Positions 6,190 to 7,357 of a DNA stretch of 7,357 nt are shown piece by piece. Position numbers and translations under genes: made by a program. The notes under the pieces were generated by a model. The model did no database searches and was not told where the DNA came from. It saw only the letters and a program-made list of their open reading frames with translations. Source of the stretch: Actinomycetota bacterium (GTDB lineage: Bacteria > Actinomycetota > Thermoleophilia > Solirubrobacterales > Solirubrobacteraceae); contig VAXS01000039.1 in assembly GCA_005883255.1 (NCBI GenBank), positions 1 to 7,357 on the forward strand. The letters run 5' to 3'. Each line of letters opens with the position of its first letter. The stretch's first letter is position 1.

Positions 6190-6192
6190 GGC

Positions 6193-6222
6193 TTGACAAA
6201 CTATATCGCCCAACAATATAGT
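6193..6222 (+). promoter_or_regulatory. sigma70-type promoter for the MarR gene
   Basis: TTGACA (6193-6198, perfect -35), an 18-nt spacer, then TATAGT (6217-6222, five of six matches to TATAAT). The -10 box ends only 8 nt before ATG 6231, so transcription should start at or within a few bases of the start codon and give a leaderless mRNA. No Shine-Dalgarno is present. Confidence 0.75.
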
Positions 6223-6229
6223 TAGTCAA
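6200..6229 (-). promoter_or_regulatory. sigma70-type promoter for the usp-ohr-exporter operon
   Basis: On the minus strand: TTGACT (6229-6224), 18-nt spacer, TATAGT (6205-6200). The -10 box ends 10 nt before GTG 6189, so this mRNA should also have almost no leader. It is the exact mirror image of the plus-strand promoter and occupies the same bases. Confidence 0.72.
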
Positions 6230-6230
6230 T

Positions 6231-6716
6231 ATGGCTGCCCTGTCCACGAGGTCGGATACCGCTCGCGCCGCGCGGATGGACTACGTCGCCGACCACCTGC
6301 TTCTGCACGCCGGATTGCTCACGCGGCTGCTGATCAAGGAGTCCGCGAGCGAGATGACGCGGACCGAGGCCGGTGTCCTGTTCACGCTCAGCCGCGGTCC
6401 GCGGCGGATCACCGAGCTGGCCGAGCTGGAAGGGCTCGCGCAGCCCACCGTGACCCAGCTCGTCCGCAGGCTCGAGCAACAGGGCTGGGTCGGGCGCGAC
6501 CGCCTGCCCGACGACGGCCGGGTCGTCCTGCTGTCGCTGACCAGGGCCGGAGAGACGGCGCTCGACGAGTTCCGGGCGAAGGTCAGCGCGGCGCTGCGCG
6601 CGGACATGGACGGGATGTCGGATCGGCAGCTGGCGGCGCTGGAGACCGCGACCGAGGCGCTGGGCACGCTGGTCGACGTCCTCCAACAGGCGCCGCGACC
6701 GGCTCACGCTCGGTAG
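6231..6716 (+). CDS. MarR family transcriptional regulator (no cysteine)
   Basis: A 161-residue dimeric winged-helix regulator of normal MarR length. Helical dimerisation segments lie at about 15-40 and 110-155. The DNA-binding core runs from 'TRTEAGVLFTLSRGPRRITELAELEGL' through recognition helix 'AQPTVTQLVRRLEQQGWV' (70-87) to the wing 'RDRLPDDGRVVLLSLT' (89-104) with its D-x-R tip. ATG 6231 starts 8 nt after a -10 box with no ribosome site, so it is read as leaderless; the N-terminus is in keeping with the family. MarR proteins usually repress their own gene and a neighbouring divergent operon, and leave DNA when they bind a lipophilic or phenolic ligand. The ohr neighbour would suggest OhrR, but OhrR senses peroxide with an N-terminal cysteine and this protein contains none, so a ligand-sensing mode is more likely. 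Confidence 0.93.
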   Translation: MAALSTRSDTARAARMDYVADHLLLHAGLLTRLLIKESASEMTRTEAGVLFTLSRGPRRITELAELEGLAQPTVTQLVRRLEQQGWVGRDRLPDDGRVVLLSLTRAGETALDEFRAKVSAALRADMDGMSDRQLAALETATEALGTLVDVLQQAPRPAHAR

Positions 6717-6725
6717 GGACGGCGG

Positions 6726-7001
6726 CTACGCGGCGGCCTGACCTGCGGTCAGCCGCTCGCTGAGCTCGCGCAGGCGCCGGCGCGCGTCGGCGTCGTAGGC
6801 CTGCGGGTGGGCCCGGGCCTCGCGCTGGCCGTCGTAGTAGCGGCCGGTGACGCCATCGAGCGCGGGATCCGCGACCAGGCGCAGCGTGGCCTCGACGCCC
6901 TCCTCGAGCGTGGAGACGGCGCTGCCCCGCGCCGCCAGCACCATCTTGGTGGGCATGTAGGTCGCGGGGTGCAGGCAGTTCGCGGTGACGCCGTCGCCCG
7001 C
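6726..7001 (-). pseudogene. short-chain dehydrogenase/reductase, C-terminal part (frame-shifted)
   Basis: Read from 7001 down to TAG 6728-6726, this frame gives 'AGDGVTANCLHPATYMPTKMV', the conserved post-catalytic region of short-chain dehydrogenases (the 'xxHPGxxxT' segment that follows the YxxxK helix). It continues with 'TLEEGVEATLRLVADPALDGVTGRYYDGQREARAHPQAYDADARRRL', typical of the actinobacterial family end. An ATG at 6956 is internal to the domain and has no credible ribosome site, so an independent gene is unlikely. It lies in a different frame from the N-terminal part next to it. The gene ends 9 nt from the convergent marR stop, with no visible terminator between. Confidence 0.78.
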
Positions 7002-7014
7002 GTACGATGCGGGC
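6996..7014. repeat. 6-bp hairpin at the dehydrogenase deletion junction
   Basis: GCCCGC (6996-7001), 7-nt loop GTACGAT, GCGGGC (7009-7014). The junction between the two dehydrogenase frames (7001/7003) falls inside this hairpin. Short GC stems are common in such DNA, so chance is possible. Confidence 0.45.
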
Positions 7015-7357
7015 CGGCGCCGAGCCGACCAGGAGCGGCTCGAGGATCCGGGTGAGCAGATAGCCGGCGAGGTAGTTGACCTGGAAGCGCAGCTCGTGGC
7101 CGTCGCGGCTCTCCATCCGCTTTCCGTCGCCGGGCAGCGTGGTGCCGATGCCGGCGTTGTTGACCAGGGCGTGGAGAGCGTCGTGCTCGTCGCGGATCCG
7201 CTCGCCCATCTCCCGCACCTCGTCGAGGGAGGCGTAGTCCGCCCGGTAGAACGTGGCCCGTTCGCCGCCGCCCTGGGCTCGCAGCTCGGCCAGGGTCTCC
7301 TCGCCGCGGGCCGGGTCGCGCCCGTGGACGAGCACGGTGGCGCCCGCCCGGGCGAGC
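7003..7357 (-). pseudogene. short-chain dehydrogenase/reductase, N-terminal part (5' end outside window, internal deletion)
   Basis: The frame is open from the window edge. 'LARAGATVLVHGRDPARGEETLAEL' is the second strand of the Rossmann fold with the Arg-Asp typical of NADP(H) preference. 'YRADYASLDEV' holds the adenine-ring acidic motif and 'LHALVNNAGIGTT' the NNAG motif. 'LRFQVNYLAGYLLTRILEPLL' matches helix 4 with the catalytic Asn, ending at 'SAPARIV'. In intact relatives 'RIVNVSS' would follow, then the catalytic Ser and the YxxxK motif. Here the conserved frame stops at 7003 and the C-terminal frame starts at 7001, so about 40-50 residues are missing and the frame is shifted. As written, the product has no active site. 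The glycine-rich coenzyme loop lies outside the window. Confidence 0.8.

Larger units (their letters stand above)
6193..6229. promoter_or_regulatory. 37-bp palindrome, candidate MarR operator over both promoters
   Basis: TTGACAAACTATAT (6193-6206), 9-nt centre, ATATAGTTAGTCAA (6216-6229): 13 of 14 positions pair, centred on 6211. It is strikingly AT-rich in GC-rich DNA. Part of the symmetry comes from two mirrored promoters, but the flanking A/T pairs beyond the hexamers match too. A MarR dimer bound here would cover -35 and -10 elements of both promoters, giving autorepression and operon repression together. Binding is inferred, not shown. Confidence 0.6.

Noticed and set aside
6190..6216. 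TTG start at 6216 for the universal stress protein
   Set aside because: It would require translating the promoter and operator, and the Usp fold begins directly after GTG 6189.
1..7357. A defence island, CRISPR array, phage or biosynthetic cluster
   Set aside because: No cas, nuclease, toxin-antitoxin, phage, transposase or biosynthetic gene and no tandem repeats were seen. The DrrAB-like exporter alone does not indicate an antibiotic cluster.

Overview
This is a GC-rich bacterial window with tightly packed genes. Codons end almost always in G or C, GTG starts are common, and several products look like high-GC Actinobacteria, most plausibly the Solirubrobacterales/Thermoleophilia lineage. 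That placement is inferred from protein style, not from a marker gene. No rRNA, tRNA, CRISPR array, transposase or phage gene was seen.

Left part (1-1131, + strand): the C-terminal part of a Tag-like DNA-3-methyladenine glycosylase cut by the window edge, a PhnB-like VOC (glyoxalase-fold) protein, and a small conserved protein of unknown function. They are closely spaced and probably form one operon. Middle (1206-3262, + strand): a secreted, cysteine-rich parallel beta-helix protein followed by a small putative lipoprotein. The beta-helix gene is interrupted by a perfect 60-bp inverted repeat with a 5-nt loop (2337-2461). The repeat replaces the native middle of the gene and introduces a TAG stop, yet the same frame carries on into the normal C-terminus. 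Either the DNA really folded back here or the assembly is chimeric.

Right part: a minus-strand cluster read from about 6190 down to 3276 encodes a universal stress protein, the peroxidase Ohr (organic hydroperoxide resistance) and a DrrA-DrrB-type ABC exporter fused into one chain. It diverges from a plus-strand MarR regulator gene. The 41-bp gap between usp and marR is an AT-rich island. It holds a nearly perfect palindrome in which both strands carry TTGAC(A/T)-18 nt-TATAGT, so two mirror-image promoters lie on the same DNA, each ending so close to its start codon that both mRNAs should be leaderless or nearly so. The palindrome is also the obvious candidate operator for the MarR protein. 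The simplest reading is a self-regulated stress/efflux unit: peroxide removal, stress signalling and export of lipophilic compounds. The MarR protein has no cysteine, so it cannot be a classical thiol-sensing OhrR.

Right edge (6726-7357, - strand): a short-chain dehydrogenase gene cut by the window end. It has also lost an internal segment carrying the catalytic Ser and YxxxK, and its frame shifts at the junction, where a short hairpin is present. Two genes with missing middles and fold-back sequences at the breakpoints in 7 kb is the most suspicious feature of the window after the shared divergent promoter.
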